A DNA stretch of 34,878 nucleotides from an uncultured Clostridium sp. (GTDB lineage Bacteria > Bacillota > Clostridia > TANB77 > CAG-508), in contig USDF01000013.1 of assembly GCA_900553405.1 (NCBI GenBank), positions 1 to 34,878 on the forward strand, written 5' to 3'. The translations under genes were made by a program, and so were the position numbers. The notes beneath the pieces were generated by a model. The model did not search any database. It saw only the letters and a program-made list of their open reading frames with translations, and had not been told where the DNA came from. Positions 1-7,263 of this stretch are shown here, one piece after another (the stretch's first letter is position 1; each line of letters begins with the position of its first letter).

Positions 1-2
1 CA

Positions 3-671
3 TATGCACCAATTCTTTTGATGACATTATTGCCTCTTAAGAGATTGTTTAGAGAAAATAAGAAGTTATTCAAAATACTGTTATCAGGTCTTGTGGCGGC
101 AGTTATAATTGCATTGATAGTGAAAATGTTAACACCACAACAGGGCGGTTCAGGTTCTATGAATGGATTTGTGGAATGGGCAAATTCACCGGGTTACACT
201 ATAGGATATTTAATTAAGAATCCAGCTTTCTGTATTGTACTTTTCTGGGATACACTTGCGAATCTCGGAACATTTTACTTCGGAAGCATGATAGGAAGCA
301 ACCTTGGCTGGATAGATATCGGCATACCAATGGTAGTAATTGTTCCGATATTTATTGTTATGTTCTTGGGATTTATGAAGTCTGAAGATGATAATTATGA
401 TTTTAGCGGTAAGGCTAAATTAATGATGAGCATAATGACTATTCTTAGCGTTGGTTGTATTATGGGGGCTATGCTTCTCGATTGGACACCATTAGGCAGT
501 ACAGAGATACAGGGTGTGCAGGGAAGATATTTTGTTCCACTTCTGGTGATTGTACTTTTAGCAATGAGAAGTAATAAGATAAAAGTAAATAAGAATTTAT
601 ATAGAGATTGTCTGTACACAATGGTACTCCTACAGCCATTAGTATTATTCTTCATTGTTGCAGCAGCATAG
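3..671 (+). CDS. DUF2142-type integral membrane protein, 3' part only
   Basis: The frame is open to the left edge of the window (it reads YAPILLMTLLPLKRLF from position 3), so this is the C-terminal part of a longer protein. The visible 223 residues hold about five hydrophobic segments and a late GRYFVPLLVIVLLAM segment. That segment resembles the C-terminal 'GRYFLP' region of DUF2142 polytopic proteins, which are usually found in surface polysaccharide or glycosyltransferase clusters. Its exact activity is unknown. Codon use (frequent CAG, GGC, CTT) matches the following gene and differs sharply from everything after position 2070, so it belongs to the foreign left segment. The family call is moderately sure; the membrane nature is clear. 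Confidence 0.6.
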   Translation, partial: YAPILLMTLLPLKRLFRENKKLFKILLSGLVAAVIIALIVKMLTPQQGGSGSMNGFVEWANSPGYTIGYLIKNPAFCIVLFWDTLANLGTFYFGSMIGSNLGWIDIGIPMVVIVPIFIVMFLGFMKSEDDNYDFSGKAKLMMSIMTILSVGCIMGAMLLDWTPLGSTEIQGVQGRYFVPLLVIVLLAMRSNKIKVNKNLYRDCLYTMVLLQPLVLFFIVAAA

Positions 672-701
672 TAAGTTACCTGAAAAGAGGTTGATTTAGA
701 A

Positions 702-1811
702 ATGAACGCATTTAAGTTAATAATATCAAAATCAAAAGTTAAATATTTATATGATACAGACGAATTTGGACAGGGAATGGAGATTTTAAAGCAGAGTGGA
801 TATACAGCAATTCCTGTAATACGTGTAGATGGTACATATGCGGGAACGGTCTGTGATAAAGATTTTCTGTTGAAATATACAGATGAAGATATGAAGAACT
901 ATGATGGTCTGTTAATTAAGGACATTATAAGACAAGGCTGGAATCCGGCAATAAACATTTCGAGTGATATAAATGATTTGCTGCTTTTGTCAATGGAGCA
1001 GAATTTTGTACCAGTTGTAGACGATATGAATGTATTTATCGGAATTATTACCAGAAGAGATATAATTAAATTCTTAACGGAGAATGGTAATACATTACAG
1101 AATTTTAATGCTAAAGTCGGTGATGCAAGAAAGATGGAAGTGGCAATTCACCAGTTAGAGCAGAATGTTGCACCATATGAGATGTTTTCTAAGATGTATG
1201 AGGCTGCGATGAAAGAAATATGCATAAGAATTGAAACCATTAATGAAATGCTTAAATTCAAATATAACAGAGAACCACTTCATCAGCTTGAGAAGAGAAT
1301 TAAGAGTGCCAGAAGTGTAATGGGGAAATTAGCAAAGAAACAGCTAGAGGCAACAGTTGATAATATGCAGGATAATCTGTTTGATATTGCTGGTGTCAGA
1401 GTTGTGTGTGCTTATATAAGTGATGCGTATGAATTTGCACAATATCTTGAGAATCAGCCTGATTTGCATCTTATTAAGAGAAAGGATTATATTGCTAATC
1501 CAAAGCCTAACGGATATAGAAGTCTGCATCTTATATTAGAAGTGCCTATCAATTATATCGGTGCGATGAAGATGATTCCTGTTGAGATTCAGTTCAGAAC
1601 AGAGCCTATGGATTATTGGGCAAGCCTTGAACATGATTTAAAATATAAACCAATCTATAATAATGCAGGACTTGATATTTCAGCAGAGTTATTAGAATGT
1701 AGCAATGAACTTGCCAGGACAGAGGAGAAGATGCAGGGGCTTGCTAAATTGATAACCGGAATGGAAGGTAATGAAAGATATTTTGGTGGAGGCAATGTTA
1801 ATATTAAATAG
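702..1811 (+). CDS. CBS-domain / RelA-SpoT synthetase fusion (small alarmone synthetase type)
   Basis: A 369-residue protein. Residues 1-128 read as a pair of CBS motifs (AIPVIRVDGTYAGTVCDKDF at 36-55; VPVVDDMNVFIGIITRRDI at 103-121). Residues 165-335 form a RelA/SpoT nucleotidyltransferase domain: DIAGVRV (228-234), the KDYIANPKPNGYRSLH loop (261-276) and VEIQFRT with the catalytic Glu at 295. There is no HD hydrolase, TGS or ACT domain, so by family knowledge it should be a synthetase making (p)ppGpp from ATP and GTP/GDP. CBS pairs usually bind adenine nucleotides, so the N-terminus may tune activity to cell energy state (inference). An RBS-like AAAGAGG lies about 15 nt before the ATG. It follows the DUF2142 gene by 30 nt. 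Twelve of its 14 Gln codons are CAG, unlike genes after 2070. Confidence 0.85.
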   Translation: MNAFKLIISKSKVKYLYDTDEFGQGMEILKQSGYTAIPVIRVDGTYAGTVCDKDFLLKYTDEDMKNYDGLLIKDIIRQGWNPAINISSDINDLLLLSMEQNFVPVVDDMNVFIGIITRRDIIKFLTENGNTLQNFNAKVGDARKMEVAIHQLEQNVAPYEMFSKMYEAAMKEICIRIETINEMLKFKYNREPLHQLEKRIKSARSVMGKLAKKQLEATVDNMQDNLFDIAGVRVVCAYISDAYEFAQYLENQPDLHLIKRKDYIANPKPNGYRSLHLILEVPINYIGAMKMIPVEIQFRTEPMDYWASLEHDLKYKPIYNNAGLDISAELLECSNELARTEEKMQGLAKLITGMEGNERYFGGGNVNIK

Positions 1812-1925
1812 AATGTTGAAGTGGAAATAAGTGAAAGACTAAAATCTACTTTGCCTACTTCTAAGTGGAAATAAACTTTTCACTTCAGTAAAATAAAAAT
1901 GAATAGAAAATAAATAAAATTTTGC

Positions 1926-1954
1926 TTGACAATAATTAGAAGTCATTGTAAAAT
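1926..1954 (+). promoter_or_regulatory. Sigma-A promoter of the tRNA-Phe gene
   Basis: TTGACA (1926-1931), exactly 17 nt, then TAAAAT (1949-1954). Transcription would start near 1961, about 33 nt before the tRNA. It lies on the left, Lachnospiraceae-like side of the chimeric junction. The preceding interval 1812-1925 holds a repeated AGTGGAAATAA (1819 and 1865) but no gene. Confidence 0.75.
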
Positions 1955-1993
1955 GTTCAATGCGTGTTAATTGCGATGTTTCTTAAAGAAACT

Positions 1994-2069
1994 GCCCAGA
2001 TAGCTCAGTTGGTAGAGCAAGGGACTGAAAATCCCTGTGTCAGTGGTTCGATTCCACTTCGAAGCACCA
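1994..2069 (+). tRNA. tRNA-Phe (GAA), chimeric: acceptor stem halves do not match
   Basis: This is a 76-nt cloverleaf with an encoded CCA. The D stem GCTC/GAGC, anticodon stem AGGGA/TCCCT with loop CTGAAAA (anticodon GAA) and T stem AGTGG/CCACT with TTCGATT loop are all intact. The acceptor arms are GCCCAGA on the 5' side and TCGAAGC on the 3' side. Pairs 3-70 (C-A), 4-69 (C-A) and 5-68 (A-G) are mismatched, leaving only 1, 2, 6 and 7 paired. The 5' arm calls for TCTGGGC and the 3' arm for GCTTCGA. A functional tRNA-Phe would not carry three consecutive acceptor mismatches. The gene is therefore read as the left half of one organism's tRNA-Phe joined through the conserved core to the right half of another's. 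Confidence 0.85.
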
Positions 2070-2072
2070 ATA

Positions 2073-2112
2073 AAAAACAGCTATTTCAATAGATTTAGCT
2101 GTTTTTATTTTT
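2073..2112 (+). terminator. Rho-independent terminator after tRNA-Phe
   Basis: The stem is AAAAACAGCTA (2073-2083) with TAGCTGTTTTT (2096-2106), followed by ATTTTTC. It belongs to the AT-rich right-hand genome together with the 3' half of the tRNA. Confidence 0.8.
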
Positions 2113-2290
2113 CTTGTTCATTTTTTCTATCTAAAAAGTTGCCAATTCTATTTACTATTTCTAATTATATTATATAGTAAACAACGTTTTAGAAATGCTT
2201 ATCTAATGTTAAAATTCCATGAAGTTACTTCTTTATTTTCATATATTTTACATAAATAATCAAATTTTATAAGATTTTTTTCCTATTTTC

Positions 2291-2319
2291 TTGACTTTTA
2301 TTCCTATTTGTATTAGAAT
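2291..2319 (+). promoter_or_regulatory. Sigma-A promoter of rplM-rpsI
   Basis: TTGACT (2291-2296), 17-nt spacer, TAGAAT (2314-2319). The start point would be near 2326, leaving a leader of about 110 nt before rplM. In the gene-free stretch 2113-2435 nothing else is convincing apart from the leader hairpin described separately. Confidence 0.7.
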
Positions 2320-2333
2320 AATATAGCGTAATT

Positions 2334-2396
2334 ATGAAATGTTACCTTTTATATATAAACTTCTCCCCGGTAGTTTAAGTATAAAGTGGTTTCATA
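2334..2396 (+). promoter_or_regulatory. Possible structured leader of rplM (L13 leader-like)
   Basis: In the 5' leader, ATGAAA (2334-2339) can pair with TTTCAT (2390-2395). An inner TTACC (2342-2346) can pair with GGTAG (2379-2383) across a pyrimidine-rich CTTCTCCCC loop. Low-GC Gram-positives often have an autoregulatory L13 leader here. The match to that class is inferred from position and structure only. Confidence 0.3.
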
Positions 2397-2435
2397 TAAA
2401 TAATATTATATAATGAATGGAGGGTATTTATTACC

Positions 2436-2873
2436 ATGAACAATACAACACATAGTGTAAAAAAGAATGAAATTGAAAGAAAATGGTATGTTTTAGATGC
2501 TGCTAACAAACCTTTAGGTAGAGTTGCAACTGAAGCTGCTAGATTATTAAGAGGAAAACACAAACCAACTTATACTCCAAACATGGATGTTGGAGATCAC
2601 GTAATTATTATTAATTGTAAAGATGCTGTTTTAACAGGAAGAAAATTAGACCAAAAAGTTTACAGACATCATTCAGGATATATTGGTGGAATGAAAGAAA
2701 CATCTGCAAGAGTTATGATGGAAAACAAACCAGAACAAGCTATGATGCTTGCTGTAAAAGGAATGCTTCCACACAATAGTCTAGGAAGACAAATGGTAAA
2801 AAAATTAAGAGTATATGCTGGTAGCGAACATGAAAACATCGCTCAAAAACCAGAAGTTTGGGAGGTAAAATAA
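2436..2873 (+). CDS. rplM: 50S ribosomal protein L13
   Basis: This 145-residue protein has the standard L13 length and landmarks: WYVLDAANKPLGRVAT near the N-terminus, LLRGKHKPTYTPNMDVGDHVIIINC in the middle, the YRHHSGYIGG segment and the LPHNSLGRQMVKKLRVY signature near the C-terminus. L13 is an early assembly protein of the large subunit. The start is fixed by TGGAGGG (2418-2424), 11 nt before ATG. It is cotranscribed with rpsI, whose ATG begins 2 nt after the rplM stop codon, as in nearly all Firmicutes. All Gln codons are CAA. It is the first intact gene of the right-hand genome. Confidence 0.97.
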   Translation: MNNTTHSVKKNEIERKWYVLDAANKPLGRVATEAARLLRGKHKPTYTPNMDVGDHVIIINCKDAVLTGRKLDQKVYRHHSGYIGGMKETSARVMMENKPEQAMMLAVKGMLPHNSLGRQMVKKLRVYAGSEHENIAQKPEVWEVK

Positions 2874-2874
2874 T

Positions 2875-3282
2875 ATGGCTAAAGCAAAATCAGTTAAATC
2901 AGTTTTCTATGGTACTGGTAGAAGAAAAAAATCTATCGCTAGAGTAAGACTTGTAGAAGGTACTGGAGTTATTACAATAAACGGAAAAAGTATAGATGAA
3001 TACTTTGGAACAGAAGTTTTAAAAACTATAGTAAGACAACCATTGTCTGCAACAGAAACAACAGCTAAATATGATGTTATTGCTAAAGTTCAAGGTGGAG
3101 GATTTACAGGTCAAGCTGGAGCTATCCGTCATGGTATCGCAAGAGCATTAAATGAAGCAAATAGTGAATTTAGACCAACATTAAAATCTAATGGATACTT
3201 AACAAGAGATCCACGTATGAAAGAAAGAAAAAAATACGGTCTTAAAAAAGCTAGAAAAGCTCCACAATTTAGTAAGAGATAA
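2875..3282 (+). CDS. rpsI: 30S ribosomal protein S9
   Basis: This 135-residue protein has the S9 signatures FYGTGRRKKSIARVRL near the N-terminus, GGGFTGQAGAIRHGIARAL in the middle, and the very basic tail DPRMKERKKYGLKKARKAPQFSKR. In the small subunit this tail reaches into the decoding centre and contacts P-site tRNA (family knowledge). It is translationally coupled to rplM and followed directly by a terminator. It is complete, of normal length and with nothing odd. Confidence 0.97.
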   Translation: MAKAKSVKSVFYGTGRRKKSIARVRLVEGTGVITINGKSIDEYFGTEVLKTIVRQPLSATETTAKYDVIAKVQGGGFTGQAGAIRHGIARALNEANSEFRPTLKSNGYLTRDPRMKERKKYGLKKARKAPQFSKR

Positions 3283-3291
3283 AAAATACAA

Positions 3292-3320
3292 ACTCGGAAT
3301 TATTTATATTCCGAGTTTTT
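3292..3320 (+). terminator. Terminator of rplM-rpsI
   Basis: The stem is ACTCGGAAT (3292-3300) with ATTCCGAGT (3308-3316), followed by TTTTT. It lies between the convergent rpsI and the minus-strand gene ending at 3323. The minus strand also carries a T-rich run after the stem, so it may work in both directions. Confidence 0.85.
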
Positions 3321-3322
3321 TG

Positions 3323-4309
3323 TTATTTTATATTTTCTAATTCTTTATCTTTATCATGACTTCTCTTTATCTCATTTTCTATGGTACTCTCTTTGTATTT
3401 TTTTTCTATCATTTCTTGTTTTTGCATTAATGGTGTCTTTATATTAATTCCATATTCTTCAAAATCTTCCACATCATAATCTATTTCTTCATGTAACTTT
3501 GGATTATTAATGTTATTTATATATTGTTTTCCATCAATTCCTGTTATTAGTTCTTTTTGATTTGGAACTCTTGTAGGATTTTTTCTTTCTTTTTCTTCTA
3601 ATATAAATGAATCTCCATATAATTTTGCTCTTTCTTCTGTTAATTCTATATAACCTTTTGATAAAATTTCTTCTGCCATTTCTCTTCCACATCGCATTTT
3701 TAAAAGCCAATATCCTGCCATCGGTGCTACTTTGTTACCAAATTCTTTATCTTTTATGAATTCACCACGTGAATTTGTTACTTCGTCTCTTAAAAAGAAT
3801 TGTCTATATGTTGTATCTACTAAATACATTTTATCTTCAATTTTTTCTGATGTTTTAATAGGAATATTGACTGTTATAAAAGCATGTCTTCCTGTATCTT
3901 CACCTATTGTTGGATTCACATTACATACATTTGGATTCAGACCCATATTTCTTAATGTTTGTGCTGTAATTGCTTGACCAAAACCACAGCAACCTAATAA
4001 ACTTTCTTCTTGTAAATTCCTATCTTTAGCTAATTCATTTCTTGCATTTTGTACAGTCCATTTTAAAATTTCTTCTGCCTCTTGCTTCGTTATTCCTTGA
4101 TTTTTGTCTTCTTTATTACCTTCGAATGCCTTCTTTAATTTTTCTTCTACATTAGCCAATCTCATTAATCTTAATTCTGAATACTCTTCCATATTTGGCT
4201 TTGTATCTATTATAAATTTCTTTCCCTCTTTGTATCCTAATATATTTCTTATTTTTTGTTTTAGTTTATCATACAGAGTTACTTTTTTTGGTAAATTTAC
4301 ATTTTTCAT
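3323..4309 (-). CDS. Uncharacterised protein with transglutaminase-like Cys-His-Asp triad
   Basis: A 328-residue, mostly hydrophilic and charged protein with no signal peptide or membrane segment, so probably cytoplasmic. The centre shows a pattern like transglutaminase/papain-fold enzymes: LLGCCGFGQAITAQTL (Cys107/Cys108), GRHAFITVNIP (His142) and MYLVDTTYRQFF (Asp165). These occur in the Cys-His-Asp order and contexts of that fold (compare C-x-x-x-A, G-H-A-W-V and L-D-P-T of classical transglutaminase cores). About 150 charged residues follow, ending in Lys/Glu-rich sequence, with a similar 75-residue lead before the core. The N-terminal ATG is preceded by AAAGGATG. It is monocistronic, faces rpsI, and lies beside the yunB sporulation operon. 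The substrate is unknown; no close family is recognised. It could be a protease, a protein cross-linker or an amidase. Confidence 0.55.
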   Translation of the reverse strand: MKNVNLPKKVTLYDKLKQKIRNILGYKEGKKFIIDTKPNMEEYSELRLMRLANVEEKLKKAFEGNKEDKNQGITKQEAEEILKWTVQNARNELAKDRNLQEESLLGCCGFGQAITAQTLRNMGLNPNVCNVNPTIGEDTGRHAFITVNIPIKTSEKIEDKMYLVDTTYRQFFLRDEVTNSRGEFIKDKEFGNKVAPMAGYWLLKMRCGREMAEEILSKGYIELTEERAKLYGDSFILEEKERKNPTRVPNQKELITGIDGKQYINNINNPKLHEEIDYDVEDFEEYGINIKTPLMQKQEMIEKKYKESTIENEIKRSHDKDKELENIK

Positions 4310-4379
4310 ATTTTCATCCTTTGTTTATTATATTCTCTTATATTAATTGTAATACATTTTATAAAAAAACACAATATAA

Positions 4380-4419
4380 AAAAAGTATAGAAATCAACTT
4401 TTGATTATCTATACTTTTT
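4380..4419 (-). terminator. Terminator after yunB
   Basis: The stem is AAAAAGTATAGA (4380-4391) with TCTATACTTTTT (4408-4419). The A-run on its left gives a T-run on the minus strand. It ends the sipL-yunB transcript. Confidence 0.8.
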
Positions 4420-4441
4420 ATTATTAAATATTTATTTTTAA

Positions 4442-5149
4442 CTATTTTATAGTTTCTAATAAATTGTTTGTTGTAACTCCATCAAAGTTATAATAAGTAT
4501 TTGGTGTTGTTCCAACTATTACTGCTTCTGCCAGTAATACTTGATTTGATATTTTTTCTTCCATCGTATTAAATGGAGTTAATATAATTACATTGCATTC
4601 TACTTGCAAATACATTTTGTGTAATGTCTGATTTATTCCTGCTGATGAAAATTCTGATCTTAAGTCTGTATCTAAATTTCCTATTGTTGACATTCTAACG
4701 TTTACATTTGGTCCTTTTCCTGAAAGTAACCTACTTCCTGTAAAACTACCTAATCTGATTGAAAAGTTACTATTATCTGTCTTATTTAGTTCTTCTTGTA
4801 TTTTTATTGCTACGTCTGAAATTATTTCGTTTATAGGAATTACATTTGCTTTTATCATAGTTATATTCCCATTGTTGTCTTTTGATATTGTACATAAATC
4901 CTCATATTTATATTTACTCATTACTATAGTTGCTTGTTCATTTGAAATTTTTGTAGATATACTTTTTGCCATATTAATACATTGCTTATCTACAATTGGC
5001 CTAATTGCATATATAATTCCATTTGCTGTTACTATTGCTATACACATAATAAAGACTATTTTAGTTATTTTTATTAACTTTTCATTATTCTTATTTTTGT
5101 TAAAACTTTTAGGCAAGTTTATTCGTTTTCTAGAATATATCTTATCCAT
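4442..5149 (-). CDS. yunB: Sporulation protein YunB
   Basis: This 235-residue protein is close to the usual family length of about 250. A basic N-terminus is followed by one membrane segment (about 29-50, ITKIVFIMCIAIVTANGIIYAI). The extracytoplasmic body has the YunB-type pattern IPINEIISDVAIKIQEEL, then SIRLGSFTGSRLLSGKGPNVNV and a C-terminal VTTNNLLETIK. In Bacillus, YunB is a sigma-E (mother cell) protein needed for efficient sporulation; its biochemical role is not known. It starts 16 nt after the sipL stop with AAAGGAAA upstream, so the two form an operon. That context (coat-anchoring SipL) supports a mother-cell membrane role around the forespore. Confidence 0.85.
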   Translation of the reverse strand: MDKIYSRKRINLPKSFNKNKNNEKLIKITKIVFIMCIAIVTANGIIYAIRPIVDKQCINMAKSISTKISNEQATIVMSKYKYEDLCTISKDNNGNITMIKANVIPINEIISDVAIKIQEELNKTDNSNFSIRLGSFTGSRLLSGKGPNVNVRMSTIGNLDTDLRSEFSSAGINQTLHKMYLQVECNVIILTPFNTMEEKISNQVLLAEAVIVGTTPNTYYNFDGVTTNNLLETIK

Positions 5150-5165
5150 GATATTTCCTTTAATT

Positions 5166-6695
5166 TTAAATTGCTATTGGAATAAATAATTGCTCTCCAA
5201 TATTTATTTTGTTCTCGTCCTCTATTCCATTTATATTAGCTATATTTGAAACTGTACTGTGAAATTTCTTTGCTATGTTCCATAATGTATCTCCTGGTTT
5301 TACAAAATATATTATTAAACTATATCTTTCTGTGTCTCTTGCTTCGTCTACGTTTATTTCTTGTATTACATTTATATCTCTATTGTTAGATAAATTTATA
5401 GTAAATCCTAAATCTATTTTCATATCTATACTTTCATCTGGCATTACTACAAAATCTTGTAGTTCTACTTCTACACTAGTTTCAATTTGTGATGTAGCTG
5501 TTACACCCATACAATCCATATTAAAGTTAAATGGTAACACTAGATTTTTTGTTCCCATTCTGCTACTATTATCTGCATCAAATAAAAAGTTTAGTTCTAC
5601 TTCTCCCTCAAACATTATTCTGTTATTCATAATTGTTTGATTCGTAATCGTTGGCTTTACATCTACATCATATATTTTTCTGTTTCCTATTTCTGCTATA
5701 AATTGTTTTTCTCTTATATTGCAAGTATCTTTTAAAATTTCTTTTTGAGAAATTGCTCTTATTTGTTTTTGCTTATATGCCAGGTCTACACTTGGACTAT
5801 ATAAATCTTCTATTATATTTACTTGTCTTGTTTGATATACCATACAATTTATCTCTAATTCTGCTTCTACATATATAGAATGTTCTTCTATATTATTGGG
5901 TTTTATTACTAGATTTCTTATTTGATATTTCACATCACATAAATTCTCGTCTGTTACATCTGGCATATCTATAAATCCCATTACAGGTATTAAATTGCAA
6001 GTAGAACATATTCTATTATCTTCTGTCCTATATAATATTTTTACACAAGCATCTGCTTTTACTAATACTTTGTTATAACTTATTTTTGTCTCTCTATTAA
6101 TTATATTAATATTTACTTTCATAATTTCTGCTAAATTATCTGCGGAATCTATTACCAAAGTATCTTTAGCGTAGACTTTCGTAAAACCTGTTCCTAATAA
6201 TGAATTTAATTTTAAATTATTTTCTAAAAGTTGAATATCTTTAATGTCATTCACTTCTTTTACAAATTCTACATCTTCATTTGAAGCAATTTTTAGTTCA
6301 ATATCTATTATTGCTTTTACATTTATTTTTCTTCCGTTTATAACTCTACATTCTATAGCTTTTAAATCTACATTGTCGTCCAACAACATTCCTGTTTTTA
6401 CTACATCAAAATCTATAGTTTGTGAAAATTCTAAAGTTGTGTTTAAACTTCTTACACTTGATTCTTCATCATCTGCTAAATACATAATATATGCATTTAT
6501 ACAACCATCTAGTCTAACTTTTCCATCCATCACTTCTTTTTTATAGATGCAAATTGTTCCATTTGTACGAATTGTATTTAATATATCTGGTTTTATATCA
6601 GGAACTACAAAATCCTCCTCTACCATGGCTGTATCTGTTTTTTGTCCTATTATTTGATTAACACATAATGTCTCTTTACTTGCTGTGACTTGCAT
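5166..6695 (-). CDS. sipL: SipL-like spore coat morphogenetic protein (SPOCS/DUF3794 plus LysM)
   Basis: This is a 509-residue protein. Its N-terminal region reads QIIGQKTDTAMVEEDFVVPDIKPDIL, the hallmark of the DUF3794 (SPOCS) fold. Further SPOCS-like stretches follow, including VVPDIK- and VMPDESID-type motifs, and the protein ends with a LysM domain (VKPGDTLWNIAKKF to IPIAI, last 45 residues). In Clostridioides difficile, SipL uses its LysM domain to bind SpoIVA and tether the coat to the forespore. Position next to veg and yabG is the same as there. The ATG at 6695 is chosen because GGAGG stands 8 nt upstream (6704-6708); the longer reading from 6746 would add 17 residues with no RBS and run into the veg terminator. 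Of the hits here it is one of the strongest markers for Clostridia. Confidence 0.9.
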   Translation of the reverse strand: MQVTASKETLCVNQIIGQKTDTAMVEEDFVVPDIKPDILNTIRTNGTICIYKKEVMDGKVRLDGCINAYIMYLADDEESSVRSLNTTLEFSQTIDFDVVKTGMLLDDNVDLKAIECRVINGRKINVKAIIDIELKIASNEDVEFVKEVNDIKDIQLLENNLKLNSLLGTGFTKVYAKDTLVIDSADNLAEIMKVNINIINRETKISYNKVLVKADACVKILYRTEDNRICSTCNLIPVMGFIDMPDVTDENLCDVKYQIRNLVIKPNNIEEHSIYVEAELEINCMVYQTRQVNIIEDLYSPSVDLAYKQKQIRAISQKEILKDTCNIREKQFIAEIGNRKIYDVDVKPTITNQTIMNNRIMFEGEVELNFLFDADNSSRMGTKNLVLPFNFNMDCMGVTATSQIETSVEVELQDFVVMPDESIDMKIDLGFTINLSNNRDINVIQEINVDEARDTERYSLIIYFVKPGDTLWNIAKKFHSTVSNIANINGIEDENKINIGEQLFIPIAI

Positions 6696-6749
6696 GACAA
6701 TATACCTCCTTAATTTTTTTATTACTAATGTATATTGCTTGGGCACAAA

Positions 6750-6777
6750 AAAAATTCCTAAAAATTTAGGAATTTTT
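6750..6777 (-). terminator. Terminator of veg
   Basis: The stem is AAAAATTCCTAAA (6750-6762) with TTTAGGAATTTTT (6765-6777). The A-run at 6747-6754 supplies the minus-strand T-run. It separates veg from sipL. Confidence 0.85.
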
Positions 6778-6815
6778 CATTATTTTATATTTTTGGCTTT
6801 TGTTCTTCTTTTATG

Positions 6816-7097
6816 TTATGCTTTTACACTAACAGTTGGTGGAATTAGTGGTGAATAATTTTCTCCATCAAATACATCTACTTCTACTGTTCTTGTTAAA
6901 ACATCTGTATAACTATAGGTAACATTTCTTTCGTTTTCCTCGTATTTAACTACGAAAATGTTTGGATAAGCCTTTTCTATTGTAGCTTCTTTTTCGAATG
7001 TTTTACTTCTTCCTAAAGAACCTTTAACAATAATTCTCTGACCTACTTTATCTCCAATATCTGTTTTTAGACTTGCTATATCGCTTTTACAAATCAT
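6816..7097 (-). CDS. veg: Veg protein (biofilm/sporulation-linked small protein)
   Basis: About 93 residues: IASLKTDIGDKVGQRIIVKGSLGRSKTFEKEATIEKAYPNIFVVKYEENE and YSYTDVLTRTVEVDVF match the Veg (DUF1021) family end to end (family about 80-90 residues, one small beta-barrel). In B. subtilis, Veg stimulates biofilm gene expression and has been linked to spore germination. The start is best at ATG 7097, 6 nt after AGGTG. GTG at 7106 and ATG at 7103 would leave almost no spacing. It has its own strong consensus promoter, as the Bacillus veg gene does, and its own terminator. It lies between yabG and sipL, the usual clostridial arrangement. Confidence 0.9.
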   Translation of the reverse strand: MICKSDIASLKTDIGDKVGQRIIVKGSLGRSKTFEKEATIEKAYPNIFVVKYEENERNVTYSYTDVLTRTVEVDVFDGENYSPLIPPTVSVKA

Positions 7098-7127
7098 GTT
7101 CATCACCTACTTCTTTAAGATGAACTT

Positions 7128-7156
7128 ATTCTATCATGAAAGGCATAAAATGTCAA
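7128..7156 (-). promoter_or_regulatory. Strong sigma-A promoter of veg
   Basis: On the minus strand, TTGACA (7156-7151), 17 nt, TAGAAT (7133-7128). The start point would fall near 7121, giving a leader of about 24 nt. The perfect -35 fits the well-known strength of veg promoters. Confidence 0.85.
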
Positions 7157-7214
7157 AAGTAAAAGCTTTATGTCGTTTCTTGTTTTTGGCTCATATCAAA
7201 GGTTTTAAGGTTTT

Positions 7215-7258
7215 ATTACATTTGTATTACAATATAATTACTATTGTATTACATTAGT
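7215..7258. repeat. Four 11-bp tandem units beginning ATTAC
   Basis: Units begin at 7215, 7226, 7237 and 7248, exactly 11 bp apart: ATTACATTTGT, ATTACAATATA, ATTACTATTGT, ATTACATTAGT. The array lies between the yabG stop and the veg promoter, 59-102 bp upstream of the veg -35. The period equals about one helical turn, so a protein could bind all units on one DNA face. No function is known. Confidence 0.7.
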
Positions 7259-7263
7259 GTTTT

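Noticed and set aside
395..655. An 86-codon minus-strand frame inside the DUF2142 gene
   Set aside because: It is antisense to a membrane protein with a good family match, and has no RBS.
1994..2069. Integration site of a genomic island at tRNA-Phe
   Set aside because: No integrase or phage gene lies on either side and there is no second copy of the tRNA end as an att site. Integration would keep the acceptor stem paired.
7215..7258. CRISPR-like or TRAP-type RNA repeat array
   Set aside because: Units are only 11 bp with no spacers, and the repeat lacks the GAG/UAG triplets of TRAP sites. It is reported as a phased tandem repeat instead.
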